Positions 1 through 6,507 are shown, counted from the stretch's first letter. The stretch: 28,503 nt of DNA from a virus (IMGVR_UViG_3300025138_000250:1-28503); one strand, 5' to 3'. The notes: generated by a model not told the origin, from the letters alone. A program made the numbers and translations.

Positions 1-102
1 ATGTACCAGCTTGAAGAAGAAAAAAAGTCGGGCCTCTTAACGCGTGAAGAATTTTGGCTTCGTGCAAAAGAAGCAATGCAAACAATAGAAGAGGACATGT
101 AA
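1..102 (+). CDS. small ORF or 3' end of an upstream gene (edge)
   Basis: A frame with an ATG at the first base encodes 33 residues and ends with TAA at 100-102. The last base of that stop is the first base of the next gene's ATG (TAATG), a typical coupled phage junction. The product is charged and helical (runs of Glu/Lys, then EEFWLRAKEAMQTIEEDM). The frame cannot be read further upstream, so this may be the C-terminus of a longer protein. In phages a CobT-like gene is often preceded by a CobS/MoxR AAA+ ATPase, but nothing here shows an AAA+ motif. Function unknown. Confidence 0.5.
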   Translation: MYQLEEEKKSGLLTREEFWLRAKEAMQTIEEDM

Positions 103-2099
103 TGTTTAGTAACGAAAACCCCTTGGCGTTAGGGGAAGAACTACGCCGCATCTGCCGCATCATGGGGCGCAAAGATATAAAAACCGTTTTCACAGGTGAC
201 GGTGCGTCAACAAATGGCAGAACAATCAAACTGCCAGCGCTACCCCTAGATGCAAAGATGACACTTGAAGAGCAGTCAGTGTATCGCGGCTACCAAATAC
301 ATGAGGTAGCCCACGTACGATACACGAACATGGACTTGTGGAACACAACCGTAGTTACCGCAGACCAACGTCTGATTGCTACGTGGAACTGCTTGGAAGA
401 TGGCTTAATAGAACGCAGAAGCGTGGAGCGTAAAGACTACAGCAGTTTCGTTCGCCACATGTCTACACTCATGGACATTGTGATCGGTCGCAACAACCAA
501 GAGATAGCGGTTTTCGGTAGGGGTCAGGAGCTTTGGCAAACAGAACTACCTTACGCAACTCTTCAAATATCACGCATGCATTACGGCAACAGGTCAGAAG
601 AGCTACGCAAGTATGTGTTCGGTCTGCCCGAAGAGTTGGGACGAACTGCTGAGAGATGGGAAAGGCGTTTGCGTAAGTGCGTCAGTACGGAAGAAACACT
701 AGAGCTTGCGAAGAAGATGGTCGAGTTCATCAACCAAGCAGAGGACGACAAGAAAACACAAGACGCGCAAGATAAAAATTCACAGGAGAGCAAAGATCAT
801 GCCGATCAAAACCAAAATAATGATGGAGGACAACCTCACAGCGGAGCAGAAGACAGAAGCTCTGGATCAGGGGAAGCAAACGCTGATGCAAGTGATGGGA
901 ACGATACTGGAAGCGATGATAGAGATGACAGAGCTAAACAGGATGAGCAAGTCGGGCAACGTGGAACATGTTCAAGCGATGGTGTCAACGATGGCGGAAA
1001 TGTTCCCGACATTCGAGCTGGAAATGATGGCGGACGTGACGAAAAAAGCGGAGACAGAAGCGGAGCTGCTGAACAAAATGATCAGGTCAGCAATCAAGGT
1101 CAAGCCCATAGTGGACGGGATGAGCCAGGCGGAAAAAGCGACGATGCATTAGGCGGTTGGCAACCCAATGTTGACGAACTACGCGATGCAGTAAATGGCA
1201 TAGCGAAGGGCAAACCAAGCGACCATCAGCTACGCACGATTGACACAGACGACAGCGCGTTTGAACTAAGCCCCTTGTATCAGTGCTTGCAGGACTTCTT
1301 GGACAAGTCGACCCATAAGCATTGGAGACAATACAAGTATAAGCCAAGGCTCGCAAAGGAAGTATCAGAAGAGCTAGCCAGAACTACTACTCTGAATGTT
1401 AAACACATATCCAAGTGTATGCGTATATCTAGGTTGCTTCTCGCAAGAGAGGACAAGCGCAAGACATCAGGTATGCTCCAAGGTCGAGTGGACAGAAGAC
1501 GCCTAGCATCTTTGATTGCTGGACGCAAAGACGTATTCAGCAAGACAACCACAATGCGTACACGAAAAACGCTTGTCAGCGTTGTGATGGATGCATCCTC
1601 TTCAATGCATTCAGCGCCCACGATGAAGCTGGGATTTGCTCTCAATGAGATCTTGTCTCGCAGTGGTATAGACTATGAGTTCAGTGCATGGAGTAGCAAC
1701 GGAAACGTGATACTCAAGCACCCCAACGAGAGGATGGGTGACGTTCGCAAGAAGATTGCACAATACGGAATATTTAGACGTGGCAACACGCCCATGTCTT
1801 CCGCGATGAACACATCAGGTCTTCGTATATCGCAGCAAAACTATGAGCGTAAGATCATGCTCTTCATCACGGACATGCAGCCTAACTCTGGACACAGGGA
1901 TCACATGCCCTTGGCTTGCAGGTCACTTGAAGCGCAAGGCGTGGAAGTGGTTGGCATCGGCATAGGTTCCAAGGCAAATCTGTCGGACGACATGTTTACC
2001 CACGTCATCGTATCGTTGGACATGAACGAAGCATGCGATGTCATCCTCGACAAGCTAGAACAGCTCCTCATGTCAAGGGAGTTTATGGATGTTGCCTAG
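102..2099 (+). CDS. CobT-like protein: HExxH metallopeptidase-like N-terminus, acidic linker, VWA domain
   Basis: 665 aa. ATG 102 is chosen because GAGG at 91-94 lies 7 nt upstream and it overlaps the previous stop; an in-frame TTG at 54 has no such support. Residues about 60-105 carry HEVAH (His67-Glu68-His71) followed by NCLEDGLIERR, where Glu99 could be a third ligand, as in zincin-like CobT relatives. Residues about 230-370 are an Asp/Gly/Ser/Gln-rich disordered linker. The C-terminal VWA domain has the MIDAS DASSS (Asp497, Ser499, Ser501), then NTPM and FITDMQP. In bacteria CobT pairs with the AAA+ ATPase CobS in cobalt chelation, and related MoxR/VWA pairs act as remodelling chaperones. 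Phage copies probably remodel or process a protein rather than make cobalamin; that is inference. No CobS partner lies inside the window. The linker holds a second reading frame (799-1152). Confidence 0.85.
   Translation: MFSNENPLALGEELRRICRIMGRKDIKTVFTGDGASTNGRTIKLPALPLDAKMTLEEQSVYRGYQIHEVAHVRYTNMDLWNTTVVTADQRLIATWNCLEDGLIERRSVERKDYSSFVRHMSTLMDIVIGRNNQEIAVFGRGQELWQTELPYATLQISRMHYGNRSEELRKYVFGLPEELGRTAERWERRLRKCVSTEETLELAKKMVEFINQAEDDKKTQDAQDKNSQESKDHADQNQNNDGGQPHSGAEDRSSGSGEANADASDGNDTGSDDRDDRAKQDEQVGQRGTCSSDGVNDGGNVPDIRAGNDGGRDEKSGDRSGAAEQNDQVSNQGQAHSGRDEPGGKSDDALGGWQPNVDELRDAVNGIAKGKPSDHQLRTIDTDDSAFELSPLYQCLQDFLDKSTHKHWRQYKYKPRLAKEVSEELARTTTLNVKHISKCMRISRLLLAREDKRKTSGMLQGRVDRRRLASLIAGRKDVFSKTTTMRTRKTLVSVVMDASSSMHSAPTMKLGFALNEILSRSGIDYEFSAWSSNGNVILKHPNERMGDVRKKIAQYGIFRRGNTPMSSAMNTSGLRISQQNYERKIMLFITDMQPNSGHRDHMPLACRSLEAQGVEVVGIGIGSKANLSDDMFTHVIVSLDMNEACDVILDKLEQLLMSREFMDVA
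799..1152 (+). CDS. putative overlapping gene nested in the VWA gene linker (+1 frame), 117 aa
   Basis: A complete second frame runs inside the CobT-like gene, one base out of register. ATG 799 is preceded by AGGAG at 784-788 with a 10-nt spacer, a good ribosome site in the middle of a coding region; the stop is TAG at 1150-1152. The predicted protein is Met-rich and looks like a folded helical protein: heptad-like stretches such as ILEAMIEMTELNRM, AMVSTMAEMFPTFELEMM and AELLNKMIRSAIKV, with balanced Lys/Glu and no low complexity. The host frame over the same bases (residues about 233-350) is by contrast a monotonous Asp/Gly/Ser/Gln linker, the pattern expected where an unconstrained linker tolerates overprinting. 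Function unknown; expression is unproven. Confidence 0.55.
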   Translation: MPIKTKIMMEDNLTAEQKTEALDQGKQTLMQVMGTILEAMIEMTELNRMSKSGNVEHVQAMVSTMAEMFPTFELEMMADVTKKAETEAELLNKMIRSAIKVKPIVDGMSQAEKATMH

Positions 2100-2511
2100 C
2101 TTTAAATACGGAGTGCAGCCAACAACGAGAAAGGAATGGTTGCCCCTGTGGGAACAGCGTTCTCTCTCGTTCTGGTGGCATGTGAGTTACGTGGTTCGTC
2201 ACAGGCATGTGCGCCACACCGATCATCAAAAAATAAAAGAGATTTGCGCGGAGATAGACGCAGCATTTCCACGCATGAAGGAGCAGAAAGATGTCATTCG
2301 TAAGCCTAAGCGCAGGTACGCCCCTAGTTTGTCTAGCCTTGAACTTGTATCACGAAGCACGTTCGGAAGGAGTGAAAGGCCAGCTCGCCGTAGCAGAAGT
2401 TACGTTAAACAGAGTGCAATCTACGAACTACCCGAACACAGTCTGCGAAGTCGTGAAACAGACGAGCAAGAACGGCTGTCAATTCAGTTGGTATTGCGAT
2501 GGCAAAAGTGA
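2089..2511 (+). CDS. hypothetical 140-aa protein, 3' half overlapping the SleB gene
   Basis: ATG 2089 overlaps the end of the VWA gene by 11 nt and has an AAGGGAG ribosome site at 2075-2081. The first 67 residues or so (2089-2290) occupy DNA that no other gene uses. They look protein-like: aromatic-rich (WLPLWEQRSLSFWWHVSYVV), then His/Arg-rich and a helix ending in CAEIDAAFPRMKE. After 2291 the frame runs out of register with the SleB-like hydrolase for 221 nt, where the product turns Arg/Ser-rich and low in hydrophobics, as if it were a passive shadow extension. I do not recognise the family. The N-terminal part is probably a real gene; the long C-terminal tail may be tolerated read-through. 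Confidence 0.5.
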   Translation: MLPSFKYGVQPTTRKEWLPLWEQRSLSFWWHVSYVVRHRHVRHTDHQKIKEICAEIDAAFPRMKEQKDVIRKPKRRYAPSLSSLELVSRSTFGRSERPARRSRSYVKQSAIYELPEHSLRSRETDEQERLSIQLVLRWQK

Positions 2512-2704
2512 CCGGCCCAAAGATGTTACGTCTTGGGATCAAGCAATACATGTTGCGCGGTACGCGCTCATGGATGGAGTAACGCTGCGCTCCACGAAAG
2601 GCAGCACTCACTATCACGCTGACTATGTTCGTCCGTACTGGGCGGCAAGCTATCGCAAGGTTGCGAAGATTGGTCGGCACATTTTTTATAGGAGCAAGAC
2701 ATGA
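2291..2704 (+). CDS. SleB/CwlJ-type cell wall hydrolase (Hydrolase_2)
   Basis: 137 aa; ATG 2291 has AAGGAG at 2278-2283 with a 7-nt spacer. The sequence follows the SleB/CwlJ catalytic fold throughout: LALNLYHEARSEG (candidate catalytic Glu22), then GQLAVAEVTLNRV, YPNTVCEVV, CQFSWYCDG and, near the end, THYHADYVRPYWA. Members cut peptidoglycan, in many phages as the endolysin or a virion-associated lysin. There is no obvious signal peptide, only a mildly hydrophobic N-terminus, so export would need a holin or another route. It ends in an ATGA overlap with the next gene. A second, unrelated peptidoglycan enzyme (amidase) lies at 7353-8021, so this one could serve entry or host-wall turnover rather than final lysis; that is inference. 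Confidence 0.85.
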   Translation: MSFVSLSAGTPLVCLALNLYHEARSEGVKGQLAVAEVTLNRVQSTNYPNTVCEVVKQTSKNGCQFSWYCDGKSDRPKDVTSWDQAIHVARYALMDGVTLRSTKGSTHYHADYVRPYWAASYRKVAKIGRHIFYRSKT

Positions 2705-3015
2705 GTAAGGAAGAAAACCAGTTCGATACAGTAGACAAATTCGTTTCAGACAAACAGTGCGATTGCCCACAGGAGCAGGCATTCATTTCCTTTGGCGAAG
2801 ACTTAACCAAAGATGAAATAATCAACGCATGTCAAACAGTAATGAGCTTTGAAACCCTCAATGATGTGGACAGGTTCGTGTTCGACATGAACGTGCGCTT
2901 TTCGAAACGAAACAACATGGGCGGCAGAGAAATCGTCATCACCGTGGGAGATGATACAAACTATTTAGCAATTCCCGAAGGGTGGACGCCTTCGCAAAGC
3001 AAGGAGGACGCGTGA
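2701..3015 (+). CDS. hypothetical protein, 104 aa
   Basis: Starts in an ATGA overlap with the SleB gene and stops in a TGATG overlap with the next, so it is translationally coupled on both sides. The product is acidic and soluble, with no membrane segment. It has an N-terminal CDCPQEQ patch containing two cysteines, a central helix (DEIINACQTVMSFETLNDVDRF), and a beta-like stretch REIVITVGDDTNYLAIPEGW that suggests a small alpha/beta fold. I do not recognise the family. Its place in the chain of small genes after the CobT-like gene is the main reason to believe it. Confidence 0.7.
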   Translation: MSKEENQFDTVDKFVSDKQCDCPQEQAFISFGEDLTKDEIINACQTVMSFETLNDVDRFVFDMNVRFSKRNNMGGREIVITVGDDTNYLAIPEGWTPSQSKEDA

Positions 3016-3161
3016 TGGAGATTTTGGGAGAACTGGACATAGTTTGGGATGCGCTTCACGCATATCGTGAAGATTTAATTCCCGAAGGTGACGAGCAGTA
3101 CGACGAAATATGGGACGACATATGCACAGCGATGGCGTGGATAGAGGAGAGATTAGCATGA
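3015..3161 (+). CDS. hypothetical acidic protein, 48 aa
   Basis: A short gene found by its signals. A near-perfect ribosome site AAGGAGG (3001-3007) sits 7 nt before ATG 3015, which overlaps the previous stop (TGATG); its own TGA (3159-3161) overlaps the following ATG (3158) as ATGA. The product is very acidic and aromatic, and helical: ELDIVWDALHAYREDLIPEG, then a second helix ending TAMAWIEERLA. Two amphipathic helices separated by an acidic loop would suit a small protein-binding or inhibitory factor, but no function is recognised. Confidence 0.7.
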   Translation: MEILGELDIVWDALHAYREDLIPEGDEQYDEIWDDICTAMAWIEERLA

Positions 3162-3571
3162 ACGAGCAGAGATTAGGAGAGCTGATGCTTGAGATCGAAA
3201 GAACTTACGCACGGACACCGAACCCAAGTGGATCGGGGATGCTTCGGCCTCCCCTTCCCTGCGATGTCGTTAGAAAGCGGAAAGATGATGCGGCAGATTA
3301 TGAACGCAGTCAACGGTACATCCGTAGAAAAAACGTGTTCGATCAGATCATCAGGCATTACGATGATGATGAAGTGTTCGACTGTTTGGATGTAAGTCAT
3401 GCTATTTACCTGCACCAAAACGCAGCAGCCAACTATCTCAATCGCATGGTGCTGGAAGGATACCTAATCAAACAGCCCAAGCCTGACCCAAAGCAATCCA
3501 GTCTGTACAAAAAGACTGGCAAGCAACTATCGTCGTTTGACCTTATCGGGAACAGTAAATCATGGACGTGA
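3158..3571 (+). CDS. putative winged-helix DNA-binding protein, 137 aa
   Basis: ATG 3158 is preferred over an upstream in-frame start because AGGAGA at 3145-3150 is 7 nt away and the start overlaps the preceding stop (ATGA). The N-terminal third is basic and proline-bearing. Residues about 60-125 look like a winged helix: a helix (NVFDQIIRHYDDDEVFDCLDV), then SHAIYLHQNAAANYLNRMVLEGYLIKQ, where ALYLHQ-like helix plus NAAANYLNRMV would be the recognition helix and EGYLIKQPKP...SLYKKT the wing. Such folds usually control transcription; the target is unknown. It lies late in the first plus-strand operon. The assignment is from pattern only. Confidence 0.6.
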   Translation: MNEQRLGELMLEIERTYARTPNPSGSGMLRPPLPCDVVRKRKDDAADYERSQRYIRRKNVFDQIIRHYDDDEVFDCLDVSHAIYLHQNAAANYLNRMVLEGYLIKQPKPDPKQSSLYKKTGKQLSSFDLIGNSKSWT

Positions 3572-3831
3572 TTGAGTACGTCAGGCGTGACCTTTGCGTT
3601 GCGTCTGATGTTCCCTGCATAGCTGTCGAAGAGGACGGTTATGTTAGGGCAGCAATGAGTGCGAAGCTTAGTGACGCAGACCTATTGGTTTGCGGCATGC
3701 TTCTTGCGCTTCGTAATGAGGAGTGGAAAGCGAAAGTAATTGAACGCGCTCGTAGTCACTTCGATGGTATTGAAGATAACATTGAGCGCGTTCGCAAGAT
3801 CATGGAACTCTCGCAGCGTGAGAAGGCTTGA
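3562..3831 (+). CDS. hypothetical protein, 89 aa
   Basis: Starts 10 nt inside the winged-helix gene and is the last gene of the plus-strand operon; its TGA (3829-3831) lies in the loop of the terminator hairpin. The product is mixed alpha/beta at the start (MDVIEYVRRDLCVASDVPCIAVEEDGYVR) and helical later, with a hydrophobic helix (DADLLVCGMLLALRNEEW) and a Lys/Arg/Glu-rich C-terminus. There is no signal peptide or recognisable motif. Function unknown. Confidence 0.65.
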   Translation: MDVIEYVRRDLCVASDVPCIAVEEDGYVRAAMSAKLSDADLLVCGMLLALRNEEWKAKVIERARSHFDGIEDNIERVRKIMELSQREKA

Positions 3832-3850
3832 CCTTCTCGCGCTTTCTCTT
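3816..3850 (+). terminator. rho-independent terminator of the first operon
   Basis: An 11-bp stem (3816-3826 with 3832-3842, one G-U pair) encloses a 5-nt loop, CTTGA, and is followed by TTTCTCTT. The loop contains the stop codon of the preceding gene. The opposite strand has no T run after the stem, so it acts on the plus strand. Confidence 0.85.
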
Positions 3851-3932
3851 GGCTATGCTTCGCATTGCCATAGCATTTTGTCTTCTTTGATTTGGATTTA
3901 CTGGCTTAATTTTTAATCCAAATTCTTTTTTA
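3851..3932 (+). other. further hairpins in the convergent gap, possible back-up terminator
   Basis: Two more inverted repeats follow the main terminator. GCTATG (3852-3857) pairs with CATAGC (3869-3874). A 9-bp perfect repeat, ATTTGGATT (3890-3898) with AATCCAAAT (3915-3923), is followed by TCTTTTTT. The second resembles a weak AU-rich plus-strand terminator. I see no protein gene between 3832 and 3964. Confidence 0.45.
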
Positions 3933-3964
3933 CAGTCCAAAGGTTGTCTCGTCATACCAGCCGA

Positions 3965-4369
3965 CTATCCGAGAGTTGCGTGTAAGAGTTGATGAGGCGA
4001 GTAGCCGTATATAATGCGAGTGAAGGGTACTCCAGAGATGTCTCCTTTTATAAAAGACGCGGCTATGATGTTCTCCGCGAACATGTCTGTGAGTTCGTCT
4101 TCTAGCCTGCACATGAACATTGCTTCTTCCTTGCTGCCCACAGTAGTTGTGCCAGCCATGTCGGAATAGCACATCAGGACAGTGGCAGGGTTGTCCTCAA
4201 GTATAGCAAGTATCACTTCACGCAATTCGGGTTTATCTAAAGACTTGTAGTCTACGTACTCGTAGTGCTGCGAAGGATTTGCAATCATAACTTTTAGTTG
4301 CTCGACTGACGAAGCACTGGTTGTCGGTTCGTTGTTCTGTTCATTGTTGTTATCGTGTGTGTTTTCCAT
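3965..4369 (-). CDS. hypothetical acidic protein, 134 aa
   Basis: ATG 4369 is chosen because AAGG lies 8 nt upstream on the minus strand; a start further up would fall within the inverted repeat at 4387-4403. The N-terminus is an Asn/Glu/Thr-rich disordered tail (ENTHDNNNEQNNEPTT). It is followed by a helix (SVEQLKVMIANPSQ), a segment DKPELREVILAILEDNPATVLMCYSD and a C-terminal alpha/beta part (IIAASFIKGDISGVPFTRIIYG). No membrane segment or known motif. It lies downstream of the integrase in the same direction, separated by about 210 bp that may hold the attachment site. Function unknown. Confidence 0.65.
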   Translation of the reverse strand: MENTHDNNNEQNNEPTTSASSVEQLKVMIANPSQHYEYVDYKSLDKPELREVILAILEDNPATVLMCYSDMAGTTTVGSKEEAMFMCRLEDELTDMFAENIIAASFIKGDISGVPFTRIIYGYSPHQLLHATLG

Positions 4370-4386
4370 AAGTCTTACCTTAGTTG

Positions 4387-4403
4387 TTTGCCAAGGTGGC
4401 AAA
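4387..4403. promoter_or_regulatory. perfect inverted repeat upstream of the 134-aa gene, operator-like
   Basis: TTTGCCA and TGGCAAA flank a 3-nt centre, 18 nt upstream of the ATG at 4369. It could be an operator or an RNA hairpin in the leader. A second weaker dyad, GAC-GTAT-ATAC-GTC, lies at 4409-4425. Confidence 0.4.
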
Positions 4404-4456
4404 TCAAAGACGGTATAGATACGTCTATGACCTGCCCCTTGGGTATTTAAGTAAAA

Positions 4457-4587
4457 CTTTAGACCAATAAATTTGCTAACTTTAGCTAATCCAATTCCAA
4501 AGAGGAACTCGACATGGCTGCGTGGGTTAGCTAAGTCTTTGTTTCTAAGTGTAAAACGAAAGACGTATAAAGATACTTTGTCTAAAG
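4457..4587. other. candidate attP / integrase arm-site region
   Basis: Directly 3' of the integrase gene lies a cluster of symmetric elements. The palindrome TTAGCTAA occurs twice (4482-4489 and 4527-4534). GCTAA-CT-TTAGC occupies 4475-4486. A hairpin with one bulge runs 4535-4564 (GTCTTT/AAAGAC outside, GTTT/AAAC inside). An exact inverted 8-mer, CTTTAGAC (4457-4464) and GTCTAAAG (4580-4587), brackets the region. Phage attP sites commonly sit beside int with repeated arm-type sites. No tRNA-like core was recognised, so this is inference. Confidence 0.35.
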
Positions 4588-5565
4588 CTTGCCAATCGCC
4601 AGTTGGTGATCAGCCAGTTGAGTTGACACGTATCTCATAGTCATGTCAAGCGATGCGTGTCCCATGAGATCCTTGATAACGACGACTGGTACGCCCTCTC
4701 TACCAAGTTTTGTGCCGAACCTGTGTCGTATTGAGTACAGTGTGTTGGTAAAGTTTCCTTCAACTGCGTTAGCTTTTTTTCGAGCTTCCTTCCAACAATA
4801 TTGTAGCCCAGCTAGGCTAACGTCATTGAAAACAAGATCACTCTTTCTCTTGTTAGTAGTAGGTGAAAGAAGTTTAAAAACATTTTCGTGGATTGGTAGC
4901 GTCCGAGGTCGAACTCCACCGTTTCCCTTGATGCTAATAAGTTTGACCAGTTTATTATCGTAGTCGATCTGACCGTAGGTTAGCTTGAATGCTTCCGAAG
5001 GTCTGCACCCTGTGTACTTCATAAAAGTTAGTACGGGGATAAAACGACTGTCGATTTTTTCCATGATGTCTTCAAGTGCGCTGTCCTCAATAGCGCATGC
5101 ATTGCTTTCCTCTTCACTGGGTCTACTGATCTTTGGTTTCTTGCAGTACTCAGCAGCGTGTGCATAATTCAGTATCGCAGTTAAAACTGCTAGATAAGCA
5201 CGAACTGAATTGTTAGTTAGGTTTGCACAACGCTCGTTTATGTAGCGGTCTACGGTTGCATCAGTTATTTCCTTCACTGGCATGTGTCGGAAGTAGCTTC
5301 TTAAATTCTCCACCTTTAAGATATGGCTACGACTGTTTCCAGTGCGACGAGACAACATGTACTCGTCGGCTACATCACAAAAGGCTATCGTATTTTTACC
5401 GTTAGACTTCCATTCGTAAGTGCCATTGATAATGGCAAGCTCGACTTCGGATTTCTTTAGATTGGCAAGCTGCTTGTCGGATGTGTGGGTACTCTCACGT
5501 ATCCTGCGACCTGCCATTGTTCCTTCCAGTTGGAAGTTCTTTCCTTTCTTAGTTAATGTAAGCAT
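4582..5565 (-). CDS. int: tyrosine recombinase / phage integrase
   Basis: 327 aa, normal for the family. N-terminal residues about 1-50 are a short arm-binding-like region. Residues about 60-145 form the SAM-like core-binding domain (TNNSVRAYLAVLTAILNYAHAA). The catalytic domain carries Arg188 (YTGCRPSEAF), Lys213 (ISIKGNGG), YSIRHRFGT with Arg280 (Tyr277 in place of the usual first His), GH at 302-303 and the nucleophile Tyr312 (MRYVS). The full R-K-R-H-Y set suggests an active enzyme for integration/excision. ATG 5565 has a purine-rich upstream region (AGAGAGAAAAGGAC). It is third in a minus-strand unit headed by a LuxR-type regulator. The candidate attP lies at its 3' end. Confidence 0.93.
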   Translation of the reverse strand: MLTLTKKGKNFQLEGTMAGRRIRESTHTSDKQLANLKKSEVELAIINGTYEWKSNGKNTIAFCDVADEYMLSRRTGNSRSHILKVENLRSYFRHMPVKEITDATVDRYINERCANLTNNSVRAYLAVLTAILNYAHAAEYCKKPKISRPSEEESNACAIEDSALEDIMEKIDSRFIPVLTFMKYTGCRPSEAFKLTYGQIDYDNKLVKLISIKGNGGVRPRTLPIHENVFKLLSPTTNKRKSDLVFNDVSLAGLQYCWKEARKKANAVEGNFTNTLYSIRHRFGTKLGREGVPVVVIKDLMGHASLDMTMRYVSTQLADHQLAIGKL

Positions 5566-5593
5566 GTCCTTTTCTCTCTGTTAAAGTTGAAGT

Positions 5594-5779
5594 TTATGTT
5601 GAATGGGGCGGGGCAATCGGGGAGAAGGCTGGAACCCAGCCCCCTGCTACCCAATCGGATTGAATTTTTCCGAGGCGTTTCTTCGTGCTAAAAATCATGG
5701 CTCTAAGTAGGGTTGAATTAGCAAGATATGCGTAGTTGTAGCCTAATGCTCCACCCTGTCTGTGTTTGTTATAATCCAT
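5594..5779 (-). CDS. hypothetical small protein, 61 aa, upstream of int
   Basis: ATG 5779 is preceded on the minus strand by AGGA with an 8-nt spacer; the gene ends 28 nt before the integrase start. The product has a short Tyr/Asn/Gly-rich start (DYNKHRQGGALGYNYAYLA), a basic helix (LLRAMIFSTKKRLGKIQ) and a Trp/Pro-rich tail. Its position suggests an excisionase or directionality factor, but no HTH or other known motif confirms this. The 3' end contains a GC-rich hairpin (GGCTGG/CCAGCC). It may be a real gene of unknown function. Confidence 0.45.
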   Translation of the reverse strand: MDYNKHRQGGALGYNYAYLANSTLLRAMIFSTKKRLGKIQSDWVAGGWVPAFSPIAPPHST

Positions 5780-5828
5780 TTTTCGCTTCCTCTCAGATTA
5801 TCGTTACTGAGTTTCGTTATTGTTTTGG

Positions 5829-6383
5829 TTAAACTCTTTTAGGCTTGTACAGTTGATAGTAAGCATCATCTTGGCTGTCTGTGGATGACAGCGATGCTCC
5901 CCAGTCGGGGGGGAAACCACCAGAATAACGAGTGTAGTCTTCTTTAGGCATCAGGTTCATTATTTCCTGACCAAGCATTGCGGCTTGTCCTCTCGTCTTT
6001 ACTCCGAAGCGGTCACATACTTTTTTAACGTGCATCTTTACTGTGCTTTCTGTGACCGCCATTAAATCTGACATGTCTTTGTTCTGCCACCCTTGGATCA
6101 GCAGTTGTAATGCTGCGTGTTGGCGTGGCGACATGTCTCTCATTACCCCTACTTGGCTAGCATTAAGTTGGAGTGGTTGCTCCACTTTTGCTGGCTGCGC
6201 AGTGGGGTTTGTTGCTGTAATGTTTGTCACTAAGTTAATTAGGACATCCACCTTCGCTTCCAGCCTCGCAATTTCTAGGGCCAAATTTATATTACTCATA
6301 AAAGTTGTTTCCTCGTTGTTAAGATTCTTACCTTCTTGTCGGTTAGTATTACTAAAGTTGCTTATTCGCATTCTATTTGTCAA
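5829..6383 (-). CDS. LuxR-type HTH transcription regulator
   Basis: 184 aa from a TTG at 6383, chosen because GGAGG sits 6 nt upstream; the nearby ATG (6371) is too far from it. An internal ATG at 6299 with GAGGA 10 nt upstream could give a 156-aa form. Residues about 29-58 look like a coiled coil (ALEIARLEAKVDVLINLV). Residues about 84-137 form a GerE/LuxR helix-turn-helix: MSPRQHAALQLLIQGWQNKD, then VTESTVKMHVKKVCDRFGV. The C-terminus is polar. There is no receiver or autoinducer domain, so it probably dimerises through the coiled coil. It heads the integrase operon and has a good promoter, suggesting control of integration or autoregulation (inference). Confidence 0.8.
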   Translation of the reverse strand: MTNRMRISNFSNTNRQEGKNLNNEETTFMSNINLALEIARLEAKVDVLINLVTNITATNPTAQPAKVEQPLQLNASQVGVMRDMSPRQHAALQLLIQGWQNKDMSDLMAVTESTVKMHVKKVCDRFGVKTRGQAAMLGQEIMNLMPKEDYTRYSGGFPPDWGASLSSTDSQDDAYYQLYKPKRV

Positions 6384-6415
6384 GGTAGTCCTCCAAAGTT
6401 TTTTATAAGTTGCTA

Positions 6416-6443
6416 TTTATACTAACTTTTTATAGTCTTTCAA
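6416..6443 (-). promoter_or_regulatory. sigma70-like promoter for the LuxR-type/integrase operon
   Basis: On the minus strand, TTGAAA (6443-6438) and TATAAA (6421-6416) are separated by 16 nt, each matching consensus in five of six positions. The predicted start is near 6409, giving a leader of about 26 nt that contains the GGAGG for the TTG start. The spacer ends in GTTAG, shared with other minus-strand promoters here. Confidence 0.6.
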
Positions 6444-6507
6444 AACGCCTTTTAGCTTTTTCACCGACAAGTTTTGGTGACATATATTTTATTAGAGGTT
6501 CATAAAA

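Noticed and set aside
1280-1645. 121-aa minus-strand frame inside the VWA gene
   Set aside because: No ribosome site, no conserved-looking sequence; lies opposite well-conserved VWA coding sequence. The nested frame at 799-1152 differs in having both a ribosome site and protein-like composition.
102-2099. Cobalamin biosynthesis gene in the strict sense
   Set aside because: No other cobalamin genes in the window, and phage CobT-like proteins share only the VWA/peptidase architecture.
6043-6408. 121-aa plus-strand frame opposite the LuxR-type gene
   Set aside because: Antisense to a gene with clear HTH motifs, promoter and ribosome site; composition is that of a shadow frame.
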